NCBI GenBank assembly: GCA_016200135.1
Contig: JACQFI010000083.1
Span: 1-64,000 of the forward strand
DNA length: 64,000 nt
Source of the DNA: Planctomycetota bacterium
GTDB taxonomy: Bacteria > Planctomycetota > SZUA-567 > H5-PLA8
Direction: 5' to 3'
Shown piece after piece: positions 53,319-61,474 of the stretch. The notes under the pieces were generated by a model. It did no database searches. It was given only the letters and a program-made list of their open reading frames with translations, and had not been told where the DNA came from. Within the stretch, counting starts at the first letter, position 1. Each line of letters begins with the position of its first letter. The translations under genes were made by a program, and so were the position numbers.

Positions 53319-54566
53319 CTACTTCCCGCTCAGGTCCGTGCAGACCAGATCGCCTTCCTTGTTCCGCGCGTAGAGCTTGCCTCCGGCAAACGCGGGCTGC
53401 GTCCAACAGGTCTTGTCCATGATCTTGGCGCTCGCCAGTTCCTTGTAGGCCTGGGGCGAGGGTTCCGCGACCGTCAGTTTGCCGCTCTGGCTGAGCATCA
53501 CCAGTTTGCCGTCCACCAGGATCATCGTCCCGCCCAGTCCCTGCTGCGTCCACTTCGCGGCGCCCGTGGCGATGTCCAGGCACTTGAGCTGCTGGCCGCC
53601 GTTCTGCCCGTTGAAGCCGAAGACGCAGCCGTTGACTCCGATGCAGTTGCTCCAATGGGACGCGATCTCCTTGTTCTCCCAGAGCTTCTCCGCCACAGCG
53701 CCCTTGATCTGCAACCCGGCGCAGCCGCGGCCGTAACCCGAAGAGATGAAGACCTTATCGCCCAGGAAGACCGGATCGATGGAGTTCACGTCGTAGGAAG
53801 TATCCCACGCGAAGGACCACCCCACCGCACCAGTGGCCGGATTCAGCCCGTAAAGTTTCTTGGCCCCGAAGATCGCGACGCCCTTCGCGCCGCCAATGTC
53901 GAACGGCACGGGCGTCGCATAGCCCGGAGCCCCGGCGGCGGACTTCCAGACGACGTTGCCGCTGGCCTTGTCCAGGCCCACGCCGCTCTCGTTGAGGTTG
54001 TAGACCACGACATTGCCGACGACCAAGGGCGAGCCGGAGAGATCCCAGTTCGGCGACTTGGAGCCCACCAGTTGCCGCGCGTCCTTCTGCCAGAGCACGG
54101 TGCCTTTGGCCGCATCGAGGCCGAAGAGATGGCCCTTGCGGCTCATGGTGAAGACCTTGCCGCCTTCCACCACCGGCGCCGCGCGCGGCCCGGGATATTC
54201 TTTGTCGGATGGGCACGGGTACGAGTGCTTCCAGACTTCTTTGCCCGAGTTGGCATCCAGGCACCAGACGGTATCGTTGCCGTCGGCATTCCCGAAAGCG
54301 TAGACGTGGCCACCTGCAACCGAGACGCCCGCATAACCCTCGCCGATGCTGGCCTTCCACACCTGCTTAGGACCGCCTTGCGGAAAGGGCACGGCCAAGG
54401 TCTTCTCGGTCGAGACGCCGTCATTGGTCGGGCCGCGATAGTTCGGCCATTCGCCTCCAGCCGCCACGCCGGCAAGCGCGCCCCGATTGGCCAGTGCCAT
54501 AATAAGGATAGCGCTGGCCGCCAGCCCCAATCGGAAACCTTCGCTGCGGAAAGTGCACATGGTCAC
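53319..54566 (-). CDS. Secreted BamB/PQQ-like beta-propeller protein
   Basis: 415 residues from GTG 54566, seven bases after GAGGAGG (an ATG six bases on is further from it). A signal peptide (LGLAASAILIMALANRGALA) is followed by EWPNYRGPTNDG, the usual family opening, and blades such as WCLDANSGKEVWKH, FGLDAAKGTVLWQK, GLNPATGAVGWSF and KCLDIATGAAKWTQ. Probably periplasmic, role unknown; PQQ binding not expected. It is the closest intact relative of the pseudogene at 19098-20401 (same arrangement, LWENKEIASHWS region). Single gene, with its own terminator. Confidence 0.9.
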   Translation of the reverse strand: MTMCTFRSEGFRLGLAASAILIMALANRGALAGVAAGGEWPNYRGPTNDGVSTEKTLAVPFPQGGPKQVWKASIGEGYAGVSVAGGHVYAFGNADGNDTVWCLDANSGKEVWKHSYPCPSDKEYPGPRAAPVVEGGKVFTMSRKGHLFGLDAAKGTVLWQKDARQLVGSKSPNWDLSGSPLVVGNVVVYNLNESGVGLDKASGNVVWKSAAGAPGYATPVPFDIGGAKGVAIFGAKKLYGLNPATGAVGWSFAWDTSYDVNSIDPVFLGDKVFISSGYGRGCAGLQIKGAVAEKLWENKEIASHWSNCIGVNGCVFGFNGQNGGQQLKCLDIATGAAKWTQQGLGGTMILVDGKLVMLSQSGKLTVAEPSPQAYKELASAKIMDKTCWTQPAFAGGKLYARNKEGDLVCTDLSGK

Positions 54567-54730
54567 GTTACAACCTCCTCTATTGGCCTTAACCTGTCCT
54601 TTTAGACCTCTGACTCCCTGTATGTATTCAATGCTGCCCTAACTTACAAAAAGAACCCCGGAGAGCAACCTTTAGATCGTTGCTCACGTAAAAAGATGCA
54701 CCTAGGTGCACTCGGCCTGGAAAGGCACGG

Positions 54731-55513
54731 CTATTCCTGCTTAAGGCCCGTACCTTTACAGGCGGCGCAGGGCCGTTTTCCGGCTTGGCAATCGGGGCAT
54801 TTGGGGGCGACGCCATCGGCTACCTTCTTCGCGCCTTTACATACCGCACAGGTCACCTTTCCCACTCCCTTGCAGTTCTTACAATCAATGGTGGTGGTGC
54901 CGCCGCAAGTTGGGCATTTGCCGATGTTGACGTACTTGTCCTTCTGGAACTCGATGACTTCCCCCAGATGCCGTTCGCTCCATTCGACGTACCCCCCGCC
55001 GAAGGTGAAGCGCTTCCACATCAGGTCTTCTTTGCCCTTGTACCAGGTGCCTTCGCTCAGTTTGAGACACTTGCCGGGGCACGTAATCTTCCCTTGGTTG
55101 CAGCCCTTGGTGGTGCACGGGACGAGGCCCGTCGCGGCGCACGTCTTGCAGTCGACGGTATTCTTGGCCGAGATACCGGTGCCGTTGCAGGTGGCGCAGG
55201 TGACGGTGCGCAGGCCCTGGCAGACGGTGCAGAGCTTATCCTTGTTGGTTTCGCGCCATTTCTTCTGCATCAGATCGTACGTCATGCCATTGCTGAGTTC
55301 CTCGATGCGGTCCCACGGGACCTTCATGTCGATCATGTTGCCGCCGAGGTTCACGCGCAGGACGACGTGGTCGAAGTCCTGCGACACAAGATCGCCCTGT
55401 TCCTTCTTGCCGTCCTTGTAGGTGAGCACAATCTCTTCGGCGCGAACGCTCACGTTCGGCAGCGCCCCAGCCAAGAGCAGCACGAGCAATACGAACCTCC
55501 AGCGTCGTTGCAT
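54731..55513 (-). CDS. Secreted protein with DnaJ-type zinc-finger repeats
   Basis: 260 residues from ATG 55513, with AAGGAG before it. A signal peptide (FVLLVLLLAGALPNVSVRA) is followed by an SH3-like beta region (VLTYKDGKKEQGDLVSQDF). Then come Cys-rich repeats of the DnaJ central-domain form: CTVCQGLRTVTCATCNGTG, CKTCAATGLVPC, CPTCGGTTTIDCKNCKGVG, CAVCKGAKK and CPDCQAGKRPCAACKGTG. There is no J-domain. DnaJ zinc modules normally act in the cytoplasm; an exported form suggests binding of metal or of unfolded proteins in the periplasm. No partner genes are obvious. Confidence 0.85.
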   Translation of the reverse strand: MQRRWRFVLLVLLLAGALPNVSVRAEEIVLTYKDGKKEQGDLVSQDFDHVVLRVNLGGNMIDMKVPWDRIEELSNGMTYDLMQKKWRETNKDKLCTVCQGLRTVTCATCNGTGISAKNTVDCKTCAATGLVPCTTKGCNQGKITCPGKCLKLSEGTWYKGKEDLMWKRFTFGGGYVEWSERHLGEVIEFQKDKYVNIGKCPTCGGTTTIDCKNCKGVGKVTCAVCKGAKKVADGVAPKCPDCQAGKRPCAACKGTGLKQE

Positions 55514-55590
55514 CCTTTTTTCTCCTTTTATATGAACAAGCGGCGCGGGCAGCATAGCATCGCGGGCGCGCGCGAGCAATAAGGTAGGCG

Positions 55591-55696
55591 TATTGGTTTT
55601 TGGGTTGGCTGGTTTCTTGGTTGGCTGGTTTTCTAGTTGGATGGTTCGCTGGCTACGGCGTTTGCTAGAACCAGCCATCCAGCCAACCATCTACCT
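55591..55696. repeat. TTGGCTGGTT-type tandem and inverted repeats
   Basis: Several imperfect copies of GGTTGGCTGGTT follow each other (about 55601-55650). An inverted copy (AACCAGCCATCCAGCCAACC, 55671-55690) can pair with them to form a long hairpin. It lies between two minus-strand genes, just after the FAD oxidoreductase, and may stop or stabilise its transcript. Confidence 0.6.
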
Positions 55697-55701
55697 CGCC
55701 G

Positions 55702-57054
55702 TTATGCGGAGAGGACGGCCGCGCTGCGGTCGTTGCGGTAGGGCGCGGCGGCGGAAGCTTCGGGTCCGCCTTCCACCAGATTCACGCCTTGGGCAATCAT
55801 GAGACGCTTGACCTCGCGGCCGTCGAGTTCCGCGGGACTGAGGCCGCGTTGCGCGCAGAGGGCCGCGGCGGTGCCGCAGGCCTGGCCGACGGTGCAGGCG
55901 GGCGGCATGACGCGCATCGAGGAATGGACCGCGTGATCGACGCTGATCGGCCGGCCGCCAACCAAAAGGTTCTCGCAGCCTTGCGGCACCAAACAGCCGT
56001 AGGGGATCTCGTACCAGTCGCCCTTGGGCAGGTGGACCATCTCGGTGCCGGTCCCGGTCGGGTTGTGGATATCGATCGGGTACGTCACGCGGCAGATGCC
56101 GTCTGGGAACTTCGAGCCGCGCTCGTAGTCCTTGCGCGTAAGGTAGGCGCGTCCTTTCACGCGGCGGGTCTCGCGGACGCCAATCTGCGAGCCCATCGAA
56201 TGCAGCCGCGCGTTCTCGAAGCCGGAGATCTCCGAGCGGAGGAAGGTAATAAACTGGGCTACCTGGCGCCGCCCTTCGATCTCGGCGCGGGAGAACTGGA
56301 GCGTGTCCGTGCCCTTGCAGCCGACCACGCGAGTGGTGTTAAAGTGGATGCGGTCCTCTTCGACCGTATGAAAGTAGAGCACGTTCTCGCGCGGGCAGAC
56401 GATGCGCCCTTCGGCCTTGGCCTGCTCGTACTTCTCCTGAAGAATCTTGCGGTCGGGGATGCGCTTCACCTCCACGTTCGCGAGGTCGAAGTTGGTCGTC
56501 ATCGGCTGCGCGGCGCCGTCGCCTTCGCGGCCGAACTCGAATGGGCAGCCCGCGCGCGCCGCGAGGTCCGCGTCGCCGCTGGTATCGATGAAGACCTTGG
56601 CGCGGTGCGCGGTGAGGCCGCTCTTGCCGAGCATCAGCACGCTGTCCACCTTCGCGCCGTTCAACAGCGGGCGGTCGAACATGACGTGGTAGAGGATCTC
56701 GACGCCGGCCTCGAGGCAGATCTGTTCCGCGGCGAGTTTGGCGGTCTCAGGGCAGAACTGCCGGTGCGGGAGTTTCATGCCGCCGAGTGCCTCGATGCGC
56801 TTGCACCAGTCCTGGAAGACGCCCGTATCGAGCGGCTTGCCGTCGTGGTGGTTGGGCATCCACGGATTGACGTGCCCCGCCGTCGCCATGCCGCCGAGGA
56901 ATCCGTAGCGTTCGAGCAGGACGGTCTTCGCCCCGTTACGCGCCGCGCCAACCGCAGCGCCGATGCCGCCGGGCCCGCCGCCGAGCACGATCACATCGGC
57001 CTCGTGAAGGACCGGAATCTGTTCCTGGGCGGGTCGCGTGACGGTGGCGGGCAT
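55702..57054 (-). CDS. FAD-dependent oxidoreductase (FAD_oxidored type)
   Basis: 450 residues. The FAD motif VIVLGGGPGGIGAAVGAARNG is followed by ERYGFLGGMATAGHVNPWMP, typical of this family, and by KVFIDTSGDADLAARAG. The C-terminal part has LLVGGRPISVDHAVHSSMRV and ACGTAAALCAQRG. No signal peptide. Such proteins are common in planctomycete-like genomes, and their substrates are mostly unknown. GGAGAAG precedes the start. The 265 bases upstream (57055-57319) are AT-rich, with no feature I could support. Confidence 0.87.
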   Translation of the reverse strand: MPATVTRPAQEQIPVLHEADVIVLGGGPGGIGAAVGAARNGAKTVLLERYGFLGGMATAGHVNPWMPNHHDGKPLDTGVFQDWCKRIEALGGMKLPHRQFCPETAKLAAEQICLEAGVEILYHVMFDRPLLNGAKVDSVLMLGKSGLTAHRAKVFIDTSGDADLAARAGCPFEFGREGDGAAQPMTTNFDLANVEVKRIPDRKILQEKYEQAKAEGRIVCPRENVLYFHTVEEDRIHFNTTRVVGCKGTDTLQFSRAEIEGRRQVAQFITFLRSEISGFENARLHSMGSQIGVRETRRVKGRAYLTRKDYERGSKFPDGICRVTYPIDIHNPTGTGTEMVHLPKGDWYEIPYGCLVPQGCENLLVGGRPISVDHAVHSSMRVMPPACTVGQACGTAAALCAQRGLSPAELDGREVKRLMIAQGVNLVEGGPEASAAAPYRNDRSAAVLSA

Positions 57055-57319
57055 TAGCGCTTCTCCAGTGGCCGAATCGGCTATTAATACTGTGAGATTA
57101 CAACTCTTCCTGTTAAAAATCTTCGCGTGGTACGTTACAAATATAGGGAATTACGCTAAAATGCAGAAAATCTTCTTGGGAGTCGGACAGGACAAGTAAT
57201 ACGAGATTTGCACTTTTTCCAGCGATTTCGGATCCCGAACAACACCGCTGCCAACAACTCGCAGGAACTCTTGATTTTCGCCTCAAACTTAAAGAAGATT
57301 CTGCCTAGTAGGAGGCCCC

Positions 57320-58327
57320 ATGCTTAATCGCCTTAAAGCGCCACATCCAATGTGTTTTTTGGCGCTTTTATTCTTCATTTTCACATTGGATGCGGAAGAA
57401 CCGACAACGTTCCCGCTAAAGGACAAATCGATAGAACGGATTGGAGATCGTCTAGAAGATCAGGCAGACATGGCCCAGATAGAAACAAGGCCGATTCAAT
57501 TTATTTTGAACGCGCTTGGTAAGAACACTCAGGAACAATTGGAAAAGAACATTAATGCGGGAATTGGATTCAACAACCTTATGCGCAAACCGGAGGATTA
57601 CAGAGGCAAAGTTGTTTCGCTATCCGGATATCCGGTCCTGAGCTCGGAATGTGCCTTCAAGGAAGGAAAGTCCGGCGTAAAAAGCCTATGGCATGTAATA
57701 CTGGTGATGCCTGACAGCAAATTGTGCTCCTTTCTAACGACAGAGAAACCCGTCGAGCCATTAGATGCAGAAAAACCTGTGTCAATAGTCGGCATTTTTC
57801 TAAAGCGACATGCATTCTTGAATCAAGAACAAGGCGAAAAACTTTCGCTGGCTCCTTTAGTGATTGGCAAAACCATGAAATTCGCCGCCGATCCGGCTGC
57901 GGTCGCCAAACCGAATGCCGCGCAATTGAAGATTGCGCTGACTAAACTGCCTCGTCCCGGCAAACCCGCGATTAATTGGTCTGAATTGCCTAGCGCAATT
58001 ATCGTAATCATGCATGTTGATGAGCAGGATAAATGTTGGGTAAGTGTGGATGGTAAGCGTTTTGATCTCGAAAAGGACCGCGACAAGAACAAAACTTTCG
58101 TCGACTCCCTGAAGGCAACAGCCACAACGAGAATGGAAGAAGAGCATCTTGAGCCTGCGAAGAATGGCAAATGTGCCATCCCCGTGAAACTTAGAATTCC
58201 CGAAACCGCTCCCATGTATTGGGTTGAGGTAATCGTTGTCGCAGCGGACCAAGCCGGTTTGCTAGAAATTCGATACTCGCCTGAAAAGTCAGACGAAAAG
58301 AGTCCGCAGGCGCCAACTGAGAAATAA
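57320..58327 (+). CDS. Secreted hypothetical protein with ExbD-like C-terminal region
   Basis: 335 residues. The ATG follows TAGGAGG. A signal peptide (MCFLALLFFIFTLDA) ends near residue 25. Residues 65-180 form an OB-like beta region (YRGKVVSLSGYPVL, KPVSIVGIFLKRHAF). Residues about 220-320 (AIIVIMHVDEQDKCWVSVDG, then PVKLRIPETAPMYWVEVIVV) resemble the periplasmic domain of ExbD/TolR. There is no TM anchor besides the signal. Composition is AT-rich against its neighbours, which hints at acquisition. Not in an operon. Confidence 0.65.
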   Translation: MLNRLKAPHPMCFLALLFFIFTLDAEEPTTFPLKDKSIERIGDRLEDQADMAQIETRPIQFILNALGKNTQEQLEKNINAGIGFNNLMRKPEDYRGKVVSLSGYPVLSSECAFKEGKSGVKSLWHVILVMPDSKLCSFLTTEKPVEPLDAEKPVSIVGIFLKRHAFLNQEQGEKLSLAPLVIGKTMKFAADPAAVAKPNAAQLKIALTKLPRPGKPAINWSELPSAIIVIMHVDEQDKCWVSVDGKRFDLEKDRDKNKTFVDSLKATATTRMEEEHLEPAKNGKCAIPVKLRIPETAPMYWVEVIVVAADQAGLLEIRYSPEKSDEKSPQAPTEK

Positions 58328-58365
58328 CTTGCGGACTAATCTGTCCTCTGAAAATCGGAGACAGC

Positions 58366-58421
58366 GCACGCCAACTTGACGAGGCCGCTCATTCGGCGCT
58401 TTCGGCTTGGCCTTGTCTTCG
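58366..58421. repeat. Dispersed 56-bp repeat, copy A
   Basis: Matches copy B (60387-60442) at 49 of 56 positions in the same orientation. On the minus strand it reads like the C-terminal codons of the SGNH hydrolase gene, but with AAA in place of its TAA stop. Bases 58328-58597 otherwise show nothing I can name; frames there look like chance. Confidence 0.6.
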
Positions 58422-58597
58422 CGAAGCCACTCATGGCGCGCACAGCGCGGTCAGGACGACTCGAAAGCCGACGAGCGTGCCGGCGCTTATGTAAAAGGCA
58501 CGCCAAGCGGACGTACAGTCCGTGGCGCGGTAGCGCGTAACAGCCTCCACGCAAAAATTGGGTAAAACTGCTCTTTTGAAACCTGCGAGCACGCTGC

Positions 58598-58690
58598 GAA
58601 ATTCCCCTCTTAAGTAAGGGGGGATACAGGGGGTATCTGTTTCGCTCCAGTAACCTCCCCTTACCCCTCCCTACACAAGGAGGGGATTTC
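58598..58690. mobile_element. MITE-like element with imperfect terminal inverted repeats
   Basis: About 93 bp. The left end GAAATTCCCCTCTTAAGTAA matches the reverse complement of the right end (GAAATCCCCTCCTTGTGTAG) with few changes. Inside are runs such as GGGGGATACAGGGGG and CCTCCCCTTACCCCTCC. No coding capacity. The form is that of small non-autonomous elements; no target duplication is evident. Confidence 0.5.
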
Positions 58691-58709
58691 AACCGAGCAG
58701 TAAAATGGA

Positions 58710-60176
58710 TTATTTGATCCCCAGCGAAGTCTTCGCGTCGGCGACACGGGCGGCGCCTTCCTTGGCATCCAACGCAGCCGCTTTGGCGAACTCCTCGTTG
58801 GAAAGGTCCCCGCGGCCGTCTGTCAGCGCATATACAGCCACGAGGATATGGTCGTCGAAATCGTCCTCTTTTAGAAACGCGCGAGCCACGTTGAGCCGCT
58901 CCCCCGCCGAGAGCCGGGTCCACGGAATGGGGAGGGCGTTGCCGGCCACTTCAACTTTCAGGTCCTTTTCGTCCGCGGAGACCACCTTCACGCTTTCCTC
59001 TCGCAGCCCCATCACCTTTATCCACACGGAAGGATGCTGCCCGTCTTTGCCGCCTTTCACTACGCGTGCGATCAGTTTGGCGTCCCACTTCGCCAGGGCA
59101 TGCGCGTCGATCTTCGGCGCGACCGGCGTCTCCGCGGCAGGCGATTGCGTTTTCGCCGCGACCGTCGCGACGGGGGCGACGGGCCTGGCCGGCGGCGCCT
59201 TCTTTTCCAGTGCCATCGGGCCGATATAGGATGTCGCCGCGACGACGTCATCGTACCACTTCTTGTTCTCGCGGATCGTGTTGCGACCGATGTGTAGCTC
59301 AATCTCGAAGCGATCGATCTTCAGCGTGGCCACGTCGCGAAGCCGCAAGTTGGGCCAGTCGCCCACCAGTTTTCCGTCCTGCCAGGCGGCGATACGGCCG
59401 TCCCGCTGGCCTGGGGTATTCGCCTTGAGCATGAATTCGCAGCAATACCAGCGGTCGAGTTCCTGAAGGACCTCGGGGCGCTTGACGAAGTCTTTTCCGA
59501 AGTCGAAGGCCTTCCCGCCCGCATAAGGCGTCACCTTCCCGGAAGGGAAAAAATGGTCGCCGAAGCGATCGCGCTGCTCGGGGTGATAGACGTAAATATT
59601 GAGCAGCCCAGGCGAAGGGTCGGCGGCATCGCCCCGCCAGTGCTCCAGGTTGGCCAGGAATTTGTTTTTGCCGTCGGCGGGAATGCCGGGCGTCGCCATC
59701 TTGTTGGGACCCGTGTAATAGTTCGCCGACGCGCCTACGCCGTTGTGGCTGGAGCCCACCTGGTCGAAGCCTTTCTCGAATTTGGAATAGTGGCGGATAA
59801 AGATCACGTCCGTGGGCGTTTTGATGAATTTGATCAGCGCGTTGCTCAGTTCGGTGTCCCGTTTGGGCACCGAGAACTCAAGCGACTTCTTTCCGCCATG
59901 GACATTCCCGGGCTCTTCCGCAAAGCGTATGCAATCATCGTGGAAGACGTTGTCCCAATTCTTCCGCAGGTCCGCGGGCGAGGAATACGTCTCGAAATCG
60001 TCCGCAAGGATCACCGCCGGGTCCTTGTCGATCCCCCGGTCTCCGGGATACTTCGCCGCGATCCCGTTATCCCCTTCGGGAAGCGGCGCAAGCTGCCCGG
60101 GCGTGGCTTCTTCGCCTGATAAGGAACTCACGCCAAACGGAAGGAACATCAACAGCACGACCCATAGCCAGCGCAT
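58710..60176 (-). CDS. Secreted protein with polysaccharide-lyase-14-like jelly roll
   Basis: 488 residues from ATG 60176, the methionine directly before the signal peptide (WLWVVLLMFLPFGVSSLSG); GAGGTGG lies upstream. Residues about 50-325 look like a beta jelly roll of the PL14 or cip1 kind: DDFETYSSPADLRKNWDNVF, KSLEFSVPKRDTEL, DRWYCCEFMLKAN and GRIAAWQDGKLVGDWPNL. An Ala/Pro-rich linker (335-370) leads to a C-terminal 130-residue domain (WDAKLIARVVKGGKDG...). Likely binds or cleaves a polysaccharide outside the cell; catalytic residues cannot be confirmed. Confidence 0.65.
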   Translation of the reverse strand: MRWLWVVLLMFLPFGVSSLSGEEATPGQLAPLPEGDNGIAAKYPGDRGIDKDPAVILADDFETYSSPADLRKNWDNVFHDDCIRFAEEPGNVHGGKKSLEFSVPKRDTELSNALIKFIKTPTDVIFIRHYSKFEKGFDQVGSSHNGVGASANYYTGPNKMATPGIPADGKNKFLANLEHWRGDAADPSPGLLNIYVYHPEQRDRFGDHFFPSGKVTPYAGGKAFDFGKDFVKRPEVLQELDRWYCCEFMLKANTPGQRDGRIAAWQDGKLVGDWPNLRLRDVATLKIDRFEIELHIGRNTIRENKKWYDDVVAATSYIGPMALEKKAPPARPVAPVATVAAKTQSPAAETPVAPKIDAHALAKWDAKLIARVVKGGKDGQHPSVWIKVMGLREESVKVVSADEKDLKVEVAGNALPIPWTRLSAGERLNVARAFLKEDDFDDHILVAVYALTDGRGDLSNEEFAKAAALDAKEGAARVADAKTSLGIK

Positions 60177-60386
60177 GATGGGCCACCTCGATGCCGGCAC
60201 TCTCGGCACGGACACTCGGCCGCCCGTCAGGCAGCCGCCTACCTTAACTATGCTGATTCCCAGTGTATTGTTTTATGAAATGGAAGCAATGATGTGACAT
60301 CTATTAAGGTTATACCGTTCGAAGATCGGCGCGAACAGCCGCGTTAGTAGCGTCAAATACCGGGACACAGGAAAACCACGAAAAGA

Positions 60387-60442
60387 GCACGCTAACTTGA
60401 CGAGGCCACTCATTTGGCTCTTACGGCTTGGCTTTGCCTTCG
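60387..60442. repeat. Dispersed 56-bp repeat, copy B (covers the stop of the SGNH gene)
   Basis: Direct copy of 58366-58421 with seven differences. It supplies the last codons (GKAKP) and the stop of the SGNH hydrolase gene, so the repeat overlaps coding sequence. Confidence 0.6.
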
Positions 60443-61233
60443 TGGGGCAGCGACTCCGGATAGGCCGCCTTCAGGTCTTTGACCATGCCGGCGGAGATCA
60501 CGTCCAGTCCGTGCGGGTTGAGGTGCTCGTCGTTGAACCAGGCTTTCCCGTCGGCCTTGCGCTCGGCGTCTTTGGAATCGTCGAGGATAGCTTTGTTGTA
60601 ATACTGCTGCGACAATTTCTGGCTGCGGATGCGCAGGTCCCAGTCGCTCTTTTTGAAGGCCGCCACCATGTAGGCATAGACGTCGAGCATAGGATAGCCG
60701 CGTTCTTTGGCCAGTTCGCGCGTCTTCGCGTAATACTTCGCGCTGATGGGCTCCGCGGCATCCAGGCCGCGCTCCTCCCACCATTCGCGGCTCTTGTTGC
60801 TCGTGGAGGTGCACAGCACGATCTTGACGCCCGGAAAATCTTTCAGCAACCGATCGCAGAGTCCTTCGAGGTTCTTCTTGAACTCATCGGGCGTACAGAT
60901 GTCCTCGTCGTTTCCGCCAAACTGAATGAGACACAGATCGATCTTGTGCAAGGGCTTGACCTTTGTGTCATAGGTCCCGCCTTCCGCCATGCATTTGGGA
61001 ATCGTGCCGCCGCTTTTGGCCGCGTTATGGGCTTCGAGTTTCTGCTTTGGGTAGCATTCCTGGAGCTTGCGCTGCATGACCTGGTCCAAGCGCTGCGCAG
61101 GTTCCAAATAGGTCGAGTCGGTGATGCTGTCGCCCAGAAACGCGATCTGCACGGGCTCCTCGGCATAGGTTGTACTTGCCGTCATGGCGGCAAGTGCAAG
61201 CACCAGCAGCGTAAGGACCCCTGTGCTTCGCAT
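60421..61233 (-). CDS. Secreted SGNH/GDSL-family hydrolase
   Basis: 270 residues from ATG 61233 (AAGGAG before it). A signal peptide (LTLLVLALAAMTASTTYA) ends near residue 24. Block I is AFLGDSITD with the nucleophile Ser, block II NAAKSGGTI, block III IQFGGNDEDI, block V NDEHLNPHG with Asp and His. These are the four SGNH positions. It is an esterase or deacetylase, likely acting on carbohydrates outside the cytoplasm. It is downstream of the propeller gene (61475) and a gene remnant, and upstream of the PL14-like gene, in the same direction. Confidence 0.88.
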   Translation of the reverse strand: MRSTGVLTLLVLALAAMTASTTYAEEPVQIAFLGDSITDSTYLEPAQRLDQVMQRKLQECYPKQKLEAHNAAKSGGTIPKCMAEGGTYDTKVKPLHKIDLCLIQFGGNDEDICTPDEFKKNLEGLCDRLLKDFPGVKIVLCTSTSNKSREWWEERGLDAAEPISAKYYAKTRELAKERGYPMLDVYAYMVAAFKKSDWDLRIRSQKLSQQYYNKAILDDSKDAERKADGKAWFNDEHLNPHGLDVISAGMVKDLKAAYPESLPHEGKAKP

Positions 61234-61317
61234 GCGCTCTTCTCCTTTTTGTGTGATATACACCACCCTGTCGTCCAAAGCCCTTGGAATTGTCCCACAG
61301 AATTCTTCGAACATTTG

Positions 61318-61339
61318 ATAACGTAATTAGATACGTTAT
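61318..61339. promoter_or_regulatory. Perfect inverted repeat ATAACGTA-N6-TACGTTAT
   Basis: Two 8-bp arms (61318-61325 and 61332-61339) around ATTAGA, about 85 bases upstream of the SGNH hydrolase start. AT-rich palindromes like this are typical operator sites. The GntR/LacI-like regulator at 62891 is a candidate binder. Confidence 0.5.
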
Positions 61340-61474
61340 TTCTCGGACGCAGCATTGGTGTTCCTGGCGCCGCCCACCCAAACGTCGAGAAGCCCATCAT
61401 TTTTGATATCGCAGGTCACGATGGGGTTGGCGTCCCAGCCGCCGCACCTCAGCAACTTTCGGAACTCGCCCTTA
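61336..61474 (-). pseudogene. Remnant of an FG-GAP/VCBS-like protein C-terminus
   Basis: Directly after the stop of the propeller gene, in another frame, about 45 residues read EFRKLLRCGGWDANPIVTC and DIKNDGLLDVWVGGARNT, ending with TAA at 61336. The D-x-D/N-x-D-G-x-x-D form (DIKNDGLLDVWVG) is that of FG-GAP/VCBS repeats. There is no start codon with a ribosome binding site, so this looks like the tail of a deleted gene. Confidence 0.5.

Noticed and set aside
58336-58923. 195-codon minus-strand frame
   Set aside because: It runs through the MITE-like element, the repeat copy and the end of a real gene; the product has no recognisable features.
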